NCBI GenBank assembly: GCA_023393635.1
Contig: JAEWKT010000055.1
Coordinates: forward strand, 14,039-78,038
DNA length: 64,000 nt
Source: Pseudomonadota bacterium
Lineage (GTDB): Bacteria > Pseudomonadota > Gammaproteobacteria > Pseudomonadales > Moraxellaceae
Direction: 5' to 3'
Below are positions 8,048 through 16,980 of this stretch, piece after piece. Below the pieces are notes generated by a model, which was not told where the DNA came from, did not search any database, and saw only the letters and a list, made by a program, of their open reading frames with translations. The first letter of the stretch is position 1, and each line of letters begins with the position of its first letter. Made by a program: the position numbers and the translations under genes.

Positions 8048-8908
8048 TTAATGTGTATCCAGAGTATCAAAACCCTTAACCAATTGATCAAGCTGTTTTA
8101 ACTGTGCCAAGAACGGTTCAAGTTGTGATAAACGCAATGCACATGGGCCATCACATTTGGCTTTATCTGGATCAGGATGCGCCTCTAAAAACAGGCCGGC
8201 AAGGCCAGTTGCCATACCTGCACGGGCAAGCGTAGTAATTTGTGCACGGCGACCACCAGCAGAATCACTACGCCCGCCTGGCGTTTGCAACGCATGGGTT
8301 ACGTCAAAAAATACTGGCACATTCATGGCTTTCATGCTGTCAAAGCCCAGCATGTCCACCACCAGATTGTTATAGCCAAAACTTGAGCCGCGCTCACATA
8401 AAATTAGCTTGTCATTCCCTGCTTCCAAGCATTTATGCAAAATATGGCGCATCTCGGCAGGTGCTAAAAATTGGGCTTTTTTGATGTTAATAATGGCATT
8501 GGTTTTTGCCATCGCTTCCACCAAATCGGTCTGACGGCTTAAAAACGCAGGCAATTGAATAATATCAGCCACCTCAGCCACAGGTGCCGCCTGATACGGT
8601 TCATGCACATCAGTAATAATCGGTACATTCAGTTTATTTTTAATTTCGCCCAGCCATTCAATGCCTTTTTCCAGCCCTGGGCCACGAAAGGAATTCAGGC
8701 TTGAGCGATTGGCTTTATCAAAGCTGGCCTTAAATACATAAGGAATATCAAGACGCTTGCAGATATCAATATAGGTTTCTGCAATTTCAAAGGCCAGATC
8801 TTTGGATTCCAGCACATTCATACCGCCAAACAGCACAAATGGTAAATCATTACCCATACGAATATTATCTAGCGCAACAACAGACTGCGCAGTCTTCAGT
8901 TCAGTCAC
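8048..8908 (-). CDS. kdsA: 3-deoxy-8-phosphooctulonate (KDO-8-P) synthase
   Basis: KdsA condenses phosphoenolpyruvate with arabinose 5-phosphate to make the KDO used in lipopolysaccharide inner core. Typical segments are F-K-A-S-F-D-K-A-N-R-S, I-T-D-V-H-E-P, I-Q-L-P-A-F-L-S-R-Q-T-D and F-D-V-T-H-A-L-Q. Near the C-terminus, L-E-A-H-P-D-P-D-K-A-K-C-D-G-P is also diagnostic. The length of 286 residues is normal. The start is GTG at 8906-8908 with AAGGA upstream. The gene is 37 bp downstream of pyrG, probably cotranscribed, and 93 bp before eno. Confidence 0.98.
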   Translation of the reverse strand: MTELKTAQSVVALDNIRMGNDLPFVLFGGMNVLESKDLAFEIAETYIDICKRLDIPYVFKASFDKANRSSLNSFRGPGLEKGIEWLGEIKNKLNVPIITDVHEPYQAAPVAEVADIIQLPAFLSRQTDLVEAMAKTNAIINIKKAQFLAPAEMRHILHKCLEAGNDKLILCERGSSFGYNNLVVDMLGFDSMKAMNVPVFFDVTHALQTPGGRSDSAGGRRAQITTLARAGMATGLAGLFLEAHPDPDKAKCDGPCALRLSQLEPFLAQLKQLDQLVKGFDTLDTH

Positions 8909-8945
8909 TGTTATATCCTTAAACCTTAATATTATGATACGTAAG

Positions 8946-10586
8946 CTATGCAGAAATATCCTGAGCCTGATGCTTTAGTGCCGCTGCAATAAAACTGGCA
9001 AATAAAGGATGGCCACTGCGCGGTGAACTGGTAAATTCTGGATGGAACTGACAGGCCACAAACCATGGATGATCTGGAATCTCTACCGATTCAACCAAAT
9101 GCTGCAAAGCAGAATAACCAGAAATTTTCATTCCAGCTTGTTCCAGTTGATCGATATAGCGGTTGTTCATTTCATAACGGTGGCGATGACGTTCAATCAC
9201 ATCAGGCTGACCATAAATTTCACGCAGTAAAGTCCCTTCTACCAGCTCAGCTTTTTGCGCGCCAAGACGCATGGTGCCACCAAGGTCTGAAGTATCACTA
9301 CGGGTTTGAATTTCACCGCGCTCGTCCAGCCATTCGGTAATTAAACCAATTAATGGCTGTTTGGTCTGGCGGTTAAACTCGGTTGAGGTTGCTTCTGTTA
9401 AACCTGCTTTATTGCGCGCAAACTCAATCACAGCCAGTTGCATGCCTAAGCAAATACCCAAATAAGGCACTTTGTTTTCACGGGCATAACGAATGGCATT
9501 CATTTTGCCTTCTGTACCGCGCTCACCAAAACCACCTGGTACCAAAATGGCATCAACCTGTTCAAGGCGACTCAAATCATTATTTTCTAATGATTCCGCA
9601 TCAATGTAGATAATTTCTACTTTACTGCGATGGCTAATACCAGCATGCAATAATGCTTCATTTAATGATTTATAGGCATCTGGTAGCTCTACATATTTGC
9701 CCACCATCGCCACTTTAACCTGATGCTCTGGATTTAATAAGGCATCGGTCACTGCATCCCAATCGGCCAGGTCGACCGCTGGCAAATTAAAGCCAAAGCG
9801 TTCGCAAATCAGGTCATCCACTTGCTGGTTATGCAGGTTACGTGGAATCATGTAAATACTTTTTGCATCTTCAGCCACAATCACCGCGCGTTCTTCCACA
9901 TTGGTAAACAAGGCAATTTTACGACGCGATTCTTCACTAATGGTATGATCAGAACGGCAAATTAAAATATCGGGTTGTAAGCCAATAGAGCGCATTTCTT
10001 TGACAGAATGCTGGGTGGGCTTGGTTTTGGTTTCGCCAGCCGACGCAATATAAGGCACTAAGGTCAAATGCATGAGCAGTGAACCACGCATGCCTACCTC
10101 AACGCGCATTTGGCGCACCGCTTCCATAAATGGCAAGGATTCAATATCACCCGCTGTGCCACCAATCTCAACAATGGCCACGTCGTAGCCTTCGCCACCC
10201 GCCTTGATTCGTTCTTTAATATTGTCGGTAATATGTGGAATGACCTGAACGGTCGCGCCTAAATAGTCACCGCGACGTTCTTTTTGCAACACGTCCAGAT
10301 AAATACGGCCACTGGTAAAATTATTTTTTTTGGTCATGCGTGAACGGCGTAAAAACCGCTCGTAATAGCCCAGATCAAGGTCGGTTTCAGCACCATCTTC
10401 AGTGACAAAAACCTCTCCATGCTGAAACGGACTCATTGTGCCTGGATCAACGTTTATATAAGGATCCATTTTAATCATGGTGACACTTAAGCCACGTGCT
10501 TCTAATAGGGTTGCTACCGAAGCTGCCGTAATCCCCTTGCCTAAAGAAGAAACAACACCGCCAGTCACAAAAATATAGTGAGTCAT
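8946..10586 (-). CDS. pyrG: CTP synthase
   Basis: PyrG aminates UTP to CTP using glutamine. The N-terminal synthase domain opens with T-G-G-V-V-S-S-L-G-K-G, the P-loop-like motif. The C-terminal class I glutamine amidotransferase domain shows G-G-F-G-E-R-G, the nucleophile elbow L-G-I-C-L-G-M-Q and a terminal H-P-E-F. At 546 residues it is full length. It is the first gene of the pyrG-kdsA-eno block, and a long non-coding stretch upstream presumably holds its promoter. Confidence 0.99.
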   Translation of the reverse strand: MTHYIFVTGGVVSSLGKGITAASVATLLEARGLSVTMIKMDPYINVDPGTMSPFQHGEVFVTEDGAETDLDLGYYERFLRRSRMTKKNNFTSGRIYLDVLQKERRGDYLGATVQVIPHITDNIKERIKAGGEGYDVAIVEIGGTAGDIESLPFMEAVRQMRVEVGMRGSLLMHLTLVPYIASAGETKTKPTQHSVKEMRSIGLQPDILICRSDHTISEESRRKIALFTNVEERAVIVAEDAKSIYMIPRNLHNQQVDDLICERFGFNLPAVDLADWDAVTDALLNPEHQVKVAMVGKYVELPDAYKSLNEALLHAGISHRSKVEIIYIDAESLENNDLSRLEQVDAILVPGGFGERGTEGKMNAIRYARENKVPYLGICLGMQLAVIEFARNKAGLTEATSTEFNRQTKQPLIGLITEWLDERGEIQTRSDTSDLGGTMRLGAQKAELVEGTLLREIYGQPDVIERHRHRYEMNNRYIDQLEQAGMKISGYSALQHLVESVEIPDHPWFVACQFHPEFTSSPRSGHPLFASFIAAALKHQAQDISA

Positions 10587-11256
10587 TAAAATTCCAATCT
10601 GATAGCGCCCAAAATTGGCGTTTACTGATGGGAGGCAATTTTACTTCACCCACGCCTCATAAAGCAAAGCACATCCGATGTTTTCATTATTTTTATTACA
10701 ATGTGTCTAAAAATAATGCACTTTAAAATGCATTCGGCCCATTCAGTACCGTAAACCCGTACAGAGCAAGTCACTTTGATGCAATTTTATGCCATGCCTT
10801 TAACTTCAGGTTCCTTAATGCAAGGTTGAGGTTTGCAGTAGTTATATTGGTTTTGATGGCGGCAAGGGATTATTGCAAATGTCCCTTATAAAGCTAAGGG
10901 AATTTCATCTGCTTAGCGCATGCTTCCCAATTGAGAAGTAATGATTTACTTAGAATAAAATCGTATTTCCTCCTTTTCCCTAGAAAATGTAATCTAAAAA
11001 TCGTGAAATATGCAGATTTAAGTTAAGAGCTTACCCAGTTATTTGCATGGATTTAAAAGAAATTCTTTAAACGCAACCGCACTTAAAGTTTTTATTTAAG
11101 AATCGATGATTGGTAAGCCACTTTTAACCAATTTGAAATATTTCACTTAGATAATGCCTAACAGGAGAAGCCGAACCAGTTAATAAATTTGGCCAACCCT
11201 TTAACCAATGAAAATTATTTTGATGATTTTAGAGTCTTTAAATCTTGGAGAGACAC
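10587..11256. other. 670-bp non-coding region between divergent pyrG and porin genes
   Basis: I see no credible gene here. The region must hold the promoters of pyrG (minus) and the porin (plus). One notable structure is at 10864-10901. TCCCTTA at 10882-10888 can pair either with AAGGGA upstream (10864-10869) or with TAAGGGA downstream (10895-10901), giving two mutually exclusive hairpins. No tRNA or strong terminator was recognised. Confidence 0.5.
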
Positions 11257-12366
11257 ATGAAAAAACTGTTATTGGCGACTGCAATTACTGCCCTAACCAC
11301 CTCTGTAGTACAAGCAGCCCCTACAGTTTATGGCAAATTAAATGTATCTATTGACAGCATAGATGAATTTGCTGCTAGCAAAGCAGATACTAACAATGTG
11401 GTTAAGGTAAATTCAAATGCCTCACGGTTTGGCATTAAAGGTACTGAAGAAATTAATGAGAAACTAAGTGCTATTTATTTGGCTGAATGGCAAATAAACG
11501 TTGACGGTGATGGTAGCGACCTTGGTCAGCGTAACCGTTATCTGGGCTTAAAATACAAAGATGTTGGTAGTGTAAAAGTAGGTAAAATTGACTCGCCATT
11601 AAAGGACGCACAAGGCAAAGTTGATTATTTTAATGACTTGCATGTACTAGACATGGGTAAAGTACTGGCTGGTGAAAATCGCGTCAACAATGTGGTGCTA
11701 CTAGAAAGTGATAGCAATCAATTACAAGGATTTGGCCTTAACTTAATGCTGCAACAAGCCGAAAATACGCCGTTAGATAGCAACAGTGCCAAAACCCGAG
11801 ATGGCTTGGGTGATGCAATTTCAGCCTCTATCACCTACAAAAATAAAGAGGTGGGTTTGTCAGCCGCATTGGCAGGCGACAAAAATATTGTCAGCACCTT
11901 TAACGCAGTGTCCGCTAAAGCCGAAGCTGATATTATTCGTCTGGCAACTAGTTTAGATATGGCGGCAATGACCAGTCTTAGCGGCTTGACATTAAATGCC
12001 TTACTGCAAGCCGCTGAACCCACCAATTTATCGACTGCTGCCACGGCGGCTGGTATTGCTGCCACGCCAACTCAGCCTGCCGTTGCTGCGGGAGCGTTTT
12101 ATGGCTTTGATAAAGAAAACTCATTTTTACTGAGTGCAGCCTACAAAATTGCCCAAACCCCATGGACAGTAAAAGGCCAGTACCAACAATCACAAACCAG
12201 TTTTAGCAATAAAGATGACGTAAAGCTCAGTCAGTTTGGCGGTTTGCTGGACTATACCTTTAATGCCAAAACACGTGCTTATGGCTATCTGGCACAACAA
12301 CAAGACAATCGTAAGAATGTCGATGACCGCAATTACTTTGGTTTGGGTCTAGAATATAATTTTTAA
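11257..12366 (+). CDS. Gram-negative porin (general diffusion type)
   Basis: The protein has a signal peptide (M-K-K-L-L-L-A-T-A to V-Q-A-A, cleavage near residue 20). A beta-barrel follows with alternating strands and ends N-Y-F-G-L-G-L-E-Y-N-F, the C-terminal Phe being the usual insertion signal. Near the N-terminus V-Y-G-K-L-N-V-S and the segment R-F-G-I-K-G-T-E-E match the Porin_4 family of neisserial and Moraxellaceae porins. The start is ATG 11257 with GGAG six bases upstream; an in-frame TTG at 11245 lies inside the ribosome-binding region and is rejected. The solute specificity is unknown. It is a single gene with its own terminator. Confidence 0.88.
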   Translation: MKKLLLATAITALTTSVVQAAPTVYGKLNVSIDSIDEFAASKADTNNVVKVNSNASRFGIKGTEEINEKLSAIYLAEWQINVDGDGSDLGQRNRYLGLKYKDVGSVKVGKIDSPLKDAQGKVDYFNDLHVLDMGKVLAGENRVNNVVLLESDSNQLQGFGLNLMLQQAENTPLDSNSAKTRDGLGDAISASITYKNKEVGLSAALAGDKNIVSTFNAVSAKAEADIIRLATSLDMAAMTSLSGLTLNALLQAAEPTNLSTAATAAGIAATPTQPAVAAGAFYGFDKENSFLLSAAYKIAQTPWTVKGQYQQSQTSFSNKDDVKLSQFGGLLDYTFNAKTRAYGYLAQQQDNRKNVDDRNYFGLGLEYNF

Positions 12367-12424
12367 GCAGACTGTTAAATGAATTATTAAGCAATTATAT
12401 ACTCTAAAAACTTAAGCATTATTT

Positions 12425-12451
12425 AACGCTGGCTTATTGCTGGCGTTTTTT
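12425..12451 (+). terminator. Rho-independent terminator of the porin gene
   Basis: A 9-bp stem (AACGC-TG-GC with GC-TG-GCGTT, two G-U pairs) encloses loop TTATT and is followed by six T residues. Confidence 0.7.
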
Positions 12452-12620
12452 ATTGCTGTGTTACAGTGAACTTTAAAAAAAACCTTTCTAGTATTAAAAA
12501 TAAATTTATTGGCACGCAAATTAGGAATATTATGCTGCAAATGCATGTCATTAGGCTGGAGCAATCCTCACTAAGCAGCGTTCAAACATGAACATCATAA
12601 GCTCTTAACCTGGGTTAGCA

Positions 12621-13232
12621 ATGAACACACTATTTACCGCACCACTGTTTGCACGCATCGTCGATGATCTGGCCACGCAAGGGTGGTCACAACAAAATAA
12701 TTTTATACCCGCCCATTTAGGCACTGAACTTGCCAAAGAATGCCGTAACCGTGCCCAACACGGCCAATTAGAACCTGCCGCGGTTGGCCGTGGTGCTGCC
12801 AAAATTGTGCATGAAAATATTCGTGGCGATCATATTCAATGGCTAGATGCTGGACATCATGCAGCAGTTGATGGTTACCTGAACCTTATGGAGCAACTGC
12901 GCACCAGCATCAATCAGGACTTATTTTTGGGTTTAGAGGACTTTGAAAGTCACTTTACGCTCTATCCACCTGGTACTTTTTATAAAAAACACCTTGATCG
13001 CTTTCGTGATGATGACCGACGCACGGTGAGTTGTGTGGCCTATTTAAATGAAGATTGGCTCCCTGAACACGGTGGTGCACTGCGTATGTATCTAGAGGAT
13101 GATCGTGTGCATGATGTGATGCCACAAGCTGGCTCGCTCATTGTGTTTATGTCAGCGCAATGGCCACACGAGGTATTGCCCGCCACACGTGATCGCTTAT
13201 CTATTACGGGTTGGTTTCGGCGTCGGGCTTAG
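12621..13232 (+). CDS. 2OG-Fe(II) oxygenase, prolyl 4-hydroxylase-like (PPHD type)
   Basis: This is a 2-oxoglutarate/iron-dependent dioxygenase. The iron facial triad is visible as H-L-D at about residues 122-124 and a distal His in W-P-H-E at about 184. The 2-oxoglutarate Arg is in R-D-R-L-S-I-T-G-W-F about ten residues later. The 203-residue length and the R-R-T-V-S-C-V-A-Y-L-N-E and G-G-A-L-R-M-Y segments resemble the Pseudomonas prolyl hydroxylase PPHD. That enzyme hydroxylates elongation factor Tu and is related to eukaryotic oxygen-sensing PHDs. EF-Tu as substrate here is an inference from the family. It is a single gene between the porin and the tRNA-Leu region. Confidence 0.85.
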   Translation: MNTLFTAPLFARIVDDLATQGWSQQNNFIPAHLGTELAKECRNRAQHGQLEPAAVGRGAAKIVHENIRGDHIQWLDAGHHAAVDGYLNLMEQLRTSINQDLFLGLEDFESHFTLYPPGTFYKKHLDRFRDDDRRTVSCVAYLNEDWLPEHGGALRMYLEDDRVHDVMPQAGSLIVFMSAQWPHEVLPATRDRLSITGWFRRRA

Positions 13233-13277
13233 TACTATCAGATCAATAAATACTTGCTTCAAGCCTTTGGTATATTA

Positions 13278-13308
13278 AGGTGTAAGAGTTCGAGTCTCTT
13301 CGCCCCCA
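13278..13308 (+). repeat. Inverted 31-bp copy of the tRNA-Leu 3' end
   Basis: These 31 bp are identical to the 3' part of the tRNA-Leu at 13539-13569, from the end of the variable arm through the T arm and acceptor strand to the discriminator base. They lie on the opposite strand. The match stops before CCA and just before the T-arm-proximal G. Such fragments usually mark an integration site or a decayed second tRNA. Confidence 0.9.
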
Positions 13309-13471
13309 TAGGCTTGAATATCAATAGTAGAAAAACCATACAGTATAAATAGCCAATCTATTCAAACCCTTACAAAAATAATAAAACTTAAAGACATGCA
13401 AGAAGTGATTGCTAATTTAGTATTTGTTATAAGCTACTCAATACATTTATATTAGACAAGAAACTGACAAC

Positions 13472-13503
13472 AAAAAAGGCTTAAACCCATTAGATTTAAG
13501 CCT
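13472..13503 (-). terminator. Terminator downstream of tRNA-Leu
   Basis: A perfect 9-bp stem (AGGCTTAAA with TTTAAGCCT, 13477-13485 and 13495-13503) is followed on the minus strand by a run of T residues (13472-13477 complement). A second small hairpin, CGATATA/TATATCG, lies at 13510-13528 between it and the tRNA. Confidence 0.8.
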
Positions 13504-13535
13504 CTTAGTCGATATACAGAATATATCGTTTTATA

Positions 13536-13620
13536 TGGTGGGGGCGAAGAGACTCGAACTCTTACACCTCGCGGCGCTGGAACCTAAATCCAGTGCGTCT
13601 ACCAATTCCGCCACGCCCCC
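13536..13620 (-). tRNA. tRNA-Leu (anticodon UAG)
   Basis: The minus strand from 13620 to 13536 folds as a class II tRNA. It has a 7-bp acceptor stem GGGGGCG/CGCCCCC, a D arm with the TTGGTAGACGC signature and anticodon stem CTGGA/TCCAG. The anticodon loop TTTAGGT gives anticodon TAG. A long variable arm and a T arm with GTTCGAGTC follow, then discriminator A and an encoded CCA. Leu(UAG) reads CUN codons. Confidence 0.97.
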
Positions 13621-13701
13621 CGATGGCGCGAATAATAACAAACCCCTTACACCTTGCATAGAGCAATTGATATTAAATGCTCAAACAATGTGCAAAAAAC
13701 T

Positions 13702-14115
13702 TTATTTTGCTGTTTCGTTAAGCAATTTACCATCCTCAACGATTAAATAGTGCTGGCCTTGCGGATCCAATGCATCAAATAAATGTAACTTTACGGTTCC
13801 TTGCCGACAGAAATCACCGTAACCATGGCCCGTGGTAAATTCCGCTCTAAAACGTTGTAAAATCCGTTTTAATATCCAGGGATGGGCAAAAATCTCTATT
13901 TCCAATAACTTTGCTTTCTTTTTATATTGGCCATGCCACTGTCCAATCTCATCTGACATTTGCTGAAATTTCTGGCTAAATTCATCAAAGTCATCAGCAG
14001 AAAATTTGATATGACGCTGATACCACCGACTCCACCAATGCCCTTGTACAAAATCCTCAACCACATAATAAGGCTGAACAGGTTCAGGTAAATGACTAGT
14101 ATCAGTTAAGCTCAT
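13702..14115 (-). CDS. Conserved-looking hypothetical protein beside a Ser/Thr kinase
   Basis: I do not recognise this family. The protein is about 137 residues, soluble, rich in Trp, Phe, Gln and Lys. Notable segments are W-W-S-R-W-Y-Q-R-H near residue 27 and F-T-T-G-H-G-Y-G-D-F-C-R-Q-G near 95; the latter looks like a conserved core. Two adjacent ATG codons follow GGAG; the second (14115) has the better six-base spacing and is chosen. It starts 25 bp downstream of the kinase gene's stop on the same strand, so the two are probably cotranscribed and may work together. No catalytic motif is evident. Confidence 0.7.
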   Translation of the reverse strand: MSLTDTSHLPEPVQPYYVVEDFVQGHWWSRWYQRHIKFSADDFDEFSQKFQQMSDEIGQWHGQYKKKAKLLEIEIFAHPWILKRILQRFRAEFTTGHGYGDFCRQGTVKLHLFDALDPQGQHYLIVEDGKLLNETAK

Positions 14116-14139
14116 CATATGCTCCGCTAAACACAACTA

Positions 14140-15036
14140 TTATCCATTAAAGCTTAAAAATGCTTGATGGGTTAAATCTTTAATTTGCTGCATGGTTTGC
14201 AATCGATATTGCCGTTCTTTAGCCAGTAAACCATCTATTAAGCTTTGAAAACAAGCAAGTGGCACTGGTAACAATGGCACTGGTTGTTGACAATGCTGTA
14301 TTGCCCATTGCTGAGTGCTGTTTATCCCCTGCTCATTGCGTATGCAAAATGGCAATTGCTGAGTCAAGAGCTGATAAAGAATTAAACCCAGTGCATAGTA
14401 ATCGGTTTGGTGATTTAAGTCCTGCGCTAAAAATTGCTCTGGACTCATATATTTTGGTGTGCCCTGGGTTATTTTATTAAGAGGTGACTGAGTGTTTGGC
14501 CTGCTTGTTGACTGCGCTAAGGCGAGATCAATTAAAATCACTTCAGGTTTTTTGTTTTTAGTATTGAATAAAATATTACTCGGTTTTAAATCCAGATGTA
14601 GCCAGCCACACTGATGCAGTGACTCTACAGCACATAAAAGCTGCCAGAATAACGCTTTGATGTCTTTTAATTGATCAACTTGATTGGTTAAAACATCATA
14701 TAAACTACCCGTTGCCACATAGGGCACTACCATGTAGTGTACCTTTTGCTGCTGTTGCTCTGGCTGAAAAGGCAGTAAGAAATCATGTCCTGTATCTATT
14801 AATGGCAGCCAATGGGTGGGTGTGTGAGTATGATTCTGGCAGGATGATAAATGCTGTAATACGGCTATTTCGTGGAAAAATAGTCGCTGTTCAATTTTGG
14901 GCACTGAATAAAGCAACCACTTCACCACAACCAAGTCATCGGTATGTTTTGAGCGTGCTAAATAAACCTGTGGCTGATGCCTAAGCTGACTCAAGCGTAG
15001 CGGCCGTAGCAACGTATAAGCAGCCAAGCTCAACAT
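14140..15036 (-). CDS. Eukaryotic-like serine/threonine protein kinase
   Basis: The protein is essentially one kinase domain. Lys39 in V-V-V-K-W is the ATP lysine and Glu56 is the candidate alpha-C glutamate. The catalytic loop is H-L-D-L-K-P-S-N (Asp149, Asn154), Asp170 in I-D-L-A-L-A-Q replaces DFG, and G-T-P-K-Y-M-S-P-E-Q at 192-201 is the activation/P+1 segment. The glycine-rich loop is not canonical. No membrane helix, PASTA or other sensor domain is present, so it is a small cytoplasmic kinase of about 298 residues. The downstream unknown gene is its most likely functional partner. Substrates are not predictable. Confidence 0.87.
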   Translation of the reverse strand: MLSLAAYTLLRPLRLSQLRHQPQVYLARSKHTDDLVVVKWLLYSVPKIEQRLFFHEIAVLQHLSSCQNHTHTPTHWLPLIDTGHDFLLPFQPEQQQQKVHYMVVPYVATGSLYDVLTNQVDQLKDIKALFWQLLCAVESLHQCGWLHLDLKPSNILFNTKNKKPEVILIDLALAQSTSRPNTQSPLNKITQGTPKYMSPEQFLAQDLNHQTDYYALGLILYQLLTQQLPFCIRNEQGINSTQQWAIQHCQQPVPLLPVPLACFQSLIDGLLAKERQYRLQTMQQIKDLTHQAFLSFNG

Positions 15037-15135
15037 AAATTATCCACTCAACCCTCAACATGCAAACTGTTTAACACATCCAGTTTGACGATAAATGAAT
15101 ATGTCTCGTGTTACCCTTTACTGTTTCTATATTTT

Positions 15136-16629
15136 TTAAGGCTGCTCAACAAGTGCTAAACGCTTGGAATCCAGCATCTCCAGACAATGCTCCAGTGTTT
15201 TTCCAATGCGTGCATGCGTTGCAATACCACTAATTTTCGGCCAGGTTGCGCGTTCACCCTCACGCTGTAATTTTTTAAACAGTTGCCTATCTGGATTTTT
15301 AAGCATGTAGGTATAGTGGCGTAAATTATAACTACCGACTATATTCACATCCCCATAGTAGCGTTGGCCAATAATGCCATAACCATGATCCAGCATGCGA
15401 CGCACCGTTGGCATGCGTCCAAAACGTTCACGGGAAAAGTCCATTGCGCCCATTGCCAGCACCTTGCCTTGGCCACGTATGATTTTATTTGGCCAGCTTA
15501 GCAGGTCTTTTCTATGGCGGGTGACGTCGGATTGCATAAACGGCACGATATGCGGATTCACCTGACAGGCAATGGTATAGTTAATATTATATAACTGCGT
15601 GATGCGGTCACGTGGAAAATCACTGCGCATGCTGCCATCTACCCAGCGTAAAGATGACATATAAGGTCTATTTTCACCATTCGCATCTTTGGCAGTAAGG
15701 CGAACAGGTGGAAATAAAACAGGCACCGCGCAAGATGCTAACGCCGCACTCCACATGAGCAAATAAGGTGAGGTTAATTCATTCATTACCCGTGGTGATT
15801 GTTTTCCCTCAAAAGGGGCAACCGCGATATTAATATGCCGCCCTGTTCTGGCAAAAGCTTCCTCAAACGTATAATTACCCAGGTTTTGTCGTAAAAAAAC
15901 CTTCAGCACATTCACATCAGCAATACCGCCGCCCTGTATAATTTCAGAAATTTTACGAAAATGAAAAGCATACTCATAAAATCCATCCCCATCATATAAA
16001 TCTATCAGCTCTTCATTGGTATGCGTCCCCAACATACCAGCCATCAAAGAGCCTGCACTAGAGCCTGAAAATACTTTGGGCAATAAATCTTGTTCGTTCA
16101 GTGCTTTACATACGCCAGTGTGAAATAACCCCAGGGTAGCACCGCCTGAAAACATTAAAGCAGGCTGACCATAACTATGTCTGATATTTTTAAAAATTTG
16201 ATATTTTTCAGCTTCAGTTAAAAAATCAAAGTCTTGCAGACAAATATAATATAAACACTGGCACACCTCTTCTATATAATCTTCAATGAGTTTTTTAGTG
16301 CCAATATAGGCCTGACTATACAGTAAAGGATGTCCAATATTACCTAGATCATGGTGCAAGCCTTCACGCAACAACCTTACTAGCTCGATGTCTTTATGTT
16401 CTAAGCGATAACGGCGCAAACGCGTTAAACGATCGGCAATGAGTGAATAGTCATATAGTGACGACGTATTATCTAACTTCCAGTCCTGATTGCCAGAAAT
16501 GTCATCTAGCACCAACGCCACTTCTTTCCATTCCTGATAATTGGTAGCGTGTTTAAGATTTTTTTCTAGCTGACGTACTTTTGCTGAATTTAAGCTGTTA
16601 CGGTGATAATTGGATAAGTTTAGATTCAT
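15136..16629 (-). CDS. Patatin-like phospholipase with N-terminal DUF3336 domain
   Basis: This is a predicted acyl hydrolase of the patatin/triacylglycerol-lipase group that includes yeast Tgl3-5. The N-terminal ~150 residues resemble the DUF3336 helper domain. The patatin core has the oxyanion loop G-G-A-T-L-G at about 162-167, the nucleophile elbow G-S-S-A-G-S with Ser191, and the catalytic Asp in W-V-D-G-S-M-R-S-D at about residue 325-335. The length of 497 residues fits proteobacterial homologues. Likely substrates are membrane or storage lipids. Storage-lipid turnover would suit an alkane-degrading Moraxellaceae strain, but that is inference. Confidence 0.9.
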   Translation of the reverse strand: MNLNLSNYHRNSLNSAKVRQLEKNLKHATNYQEWKEVALVLDDISGNQDWKLDNTSSLYDYSLIADRLTRLRRYRLEHKDIELVRLLREGLHHDLGNIGHPLLYSQAYIGTKKLIEDYIEEVCQCLYYICLQDFDFLTEAEKYQIFKNIRHSYGQPALMFSGGATLGLFHTGVCKALNEQDLLPKVFSGSSAGSLMAGMLGTHTNEELIDLYDGDGFYEYAFHFRKISEIIQGGGIADVNVLKVFLRQNLGNYTFEEAFARTGRHINIAVAPFEGKQSPRVMNELTSPYLLMWSAALASCAVPVLFPPVRLTAKDANGENRPYMSSLRWVDGSMRSDFPRDRITQLYNINYTIACQVNPHIVPFMQSDVTRHRKDLLSWPNKIIRGQGKVLAMGAMDFSRERFGRMPTVRRMLDHGYGIIGQRYYGDVNIVGSYNLRHYTYMLKNPDRQLFKKLQREGERATWPKISGIATHARIGKTLEHCLEMLDSKRLALVEQP

Positions 16630-16980
16630 TATATTTCCTAGAGATATTAAACCAACCGTAATGGATAAATTTCTGCATGACTGCTAAAAAATCGATCAGT
16701 TTTTGAAGCTCACCTAAACTAAACACATGATCAGGCACGTGTTGCTTTAGTATTATCTATAAAAGCCTGCCTGTTATTTTGCAAGTAGTATTTAAAAAAT
16801 TTAACTTGAATATTGCTTAGCACCACACAAGTGGGACACATATAGCCATATATGAGAAGAAACTAACAATATTAAGAGGTATTTAGGGTCACACCTTGGC
16901 ACCTTTATTATGCTTCGGCTAACCTAAAACATAGCCAAGATCACATGCCTTAACAATGGACGAAGTATTAAGTTTCTGAT
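16630..16980. other. 351-bp non-coding region upstream of the patatin gene
   Basis: No gene is supported here. The region lies between the start of the patatin gene and the stop of the DUF1810 gene, so it should carry the patatin promoter. A bulged inverted repeat at 16718-16751 (ACTAAA-CAC with GTGTT-TTTAGT) is the only structure I noticed. Confidence 0.4.

Noticed and set aside
13309..13535. Small gene between the tRNA-Leu and its inverted fragment
   Set aside because: No frame with start and ribosome-binding site is present; only the terminator and a small hairpin are visible.
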